Shown here: piece after piece, positions 14,009 through 14,588 of the stretch
Layout: every line of letters starts with the position of its first letter
Numbering within the stretch: position 1 is the stretch's first letter
Assembly (NCBI GenBank): GCA_900551185.1
Contig: URVF01000018.1
Coordinates: 1 to 14,588 of the forward strand
Reading direction: 5' to 3'
Length of the DNA: 14,588 nt
Source of the DNA: an uncultured Collinsella sp.
GTDB lineage: Bacteria; Actinomycetota; Coriobacteriia; Coriobacteriales; Coriobacteriaceae
Made by a program: the position numbers and the translations under genes
The notes under the pieces: model-generated
What the model was told of the DNA's origin: nothing
What the model saw: only the letters and a program-made list of their open reading frames with translations
Database searches by the model: none

Positions 14009-14541
14009 ATGACAAATTGCAAACGCTATAAGGTAGCCGCGATCGACCTGGGAACGGTGTCGTCGCGACTGGTGTTGGCCCAGGTCGAGGGCGGGGCGAT
14101 CGTGGAATCGTCCAAGCATACCGAGATTACCGATCTGGGCGAGGGCGTGGACGCGACGGGCCGCTTTTGCGAGGCGGCGGTCGAGCGCGTGCTCGCCGCA
14201 TGCCGCATGTTTGTGGACGAGGCGCGTGCCTTTGGGGCCGCGTGCGTCTGCACCACGTGCACGAGTGCCGCGCGCGATGCGTCCAACGCTGCGCTGCTGC
14301 TGGACGGCCTGCGCGATTTGGGGCTTGAGCCACAGGTGATTCCGGGCGAGGTCGAGGCGCGCCTGACATTTTTTGGCGTGGCGCACGACTTTGCCGGTGA
14401 ACGCATTATCGTCGCCGATTCGGGCGGCGGCTCCACGGAGCTCGCGACGGGCGTGTACGCGCCGGAGCGCGGGGTCTTTGCGCTGGAGGGAACGCGCTCG
14501 CTGGACATCGGTTGCCGTCGCGTGACCGAGCGGTTTTTCTC
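14009..14541 (+). CDS. ppx: Ppx/GppA family phosphatase (5' part only)
   Basis: A member of the exopolyphosphatase/guanosine pentaphosphate phosphatase family, with the ASKHA ATPase fold. Visible motifs are the phosphate-1 loop AIDLGTVSSRLV (11-22), TSAARDASN (85-93), IPGEVEARLTFFG (111-123) with E114 at the likely catalytic site, and phosphate-2 ADSGGGSTEL (136-145). GGAGGGGAG precedes the ATG at 14009. About 177 residues are genuine; normal length is 300 or more. The coding frame appears to run on to a stop at 14576-14578, but the residues CLLYTSPSPRD at its end come from adapter sequence, not the gene. Whether it acts on polyphosphate or pppGpp cannot be told. Confidence 0.93.
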
Positions 14542-14588
14542 CTGTCTCTTATACACATCTCCGAGCCCACGAGACTAGGCATGATCTC
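14542..14588 (+). other. Sequencing adapter (Nextera read-through), not genomic
   Basis: CTGTCTCTTATACACATCT (14542-14560) is the Tn5 mosaic-end adapter, followed by CCGAGCCCACGAGAC (14561-14575), an 8-base index TAGGCATG (14576-14583, which I recall as Nextera i7 index N706) and ATCTC, the start of the flow-cell adapter. It is an untrimmed adapter assembled onto the contig end and truncates the ppx gene. Confidence 0.98.

Noticed and set aside
14026..14556. Minus-strand frame beginning MYKRQ
   Set aside because: Its start codon lies in adapter sequence and the rest is antisense to ppx.

Overview
The window is high-GC bacterial DNA. Its gene content and order point to an actinobacterium of the class Coriobacteriia, most likely a Collinsella-like gut organism; this is inferred from protein style, codon use and synteny, not from a marker gene. 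The last 47 bases (14542-14588) are not genomic: they match an Illumina Nextera adapter plus an index, so real sequence ends at 14541.

Region 1 (1-317): the 17-codon tail of an unidentified plus-strand gene, two tandem hairpins of which the second is a good intrinsic terminator, then the promoter and leader of a histidine operon.

Region 2 (318-8280): a compact plus-strand histidine biosynthesis operon in the order hisZ-hisG (one fused polypeptide), hisD, hisC, hisB, hisH, hisA, hisF, hisI, hisE. Most junctions are tight (0-3 bases, or a 4-base ATGA overlap at hisH/hisA). Three gaps are longer: hisZG/hisD (hairpin plus T-run), hisB/hisH (a palindromic REP-like element with two competing left arms) and hisI/hisE. 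A large imperfect inverted repeat follows hisE. Convergent to the operon, on the minus strand, is a PHP-family phosphatase that is most likely the histidinol-phosphatase missing from the operon. With it, every step from PRPP + ATP to L-histidine is encoded in about 9 kb.

Region 3 (9313-9608): a divergent intergenic region of about 300 bases with a GC-rich hairpin and a perfect 23-bp inverted repeat that overlaps an 11-bp direct repeat of 20-bp period. It separates the phosphatase from a short gene that encodes only the C-terminal domain of the LarC nickel-insertion protein.

Region 4 (9609-14541): plus-strand genes for the LarC C-terminal domain protein, a YfcE-like metallophosphoesterase, MazG, enolase, a DivIC/FtsB-like division protein and the start of a Ppx/GppA phosphatase. 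The order mazG-eno-divIC-ppx is a classic actinobacterial housekeeping block; the DUF501 gene often found between divIC and ppx is absent. Strong intrinsic terminators follow mazG and eno. The eno promoter region carries a 10-bp direct repeat resembling DtxR/IdeR half-sites.

I see no phage, defence, transposase, CRISPR or RNA gene. The most notable items are the HisZ-HisG fusion, the stand-alone LarC C-terminal domain, the three palindromic intergenic elements, the eno operator-like repeats and the adapter artefact.
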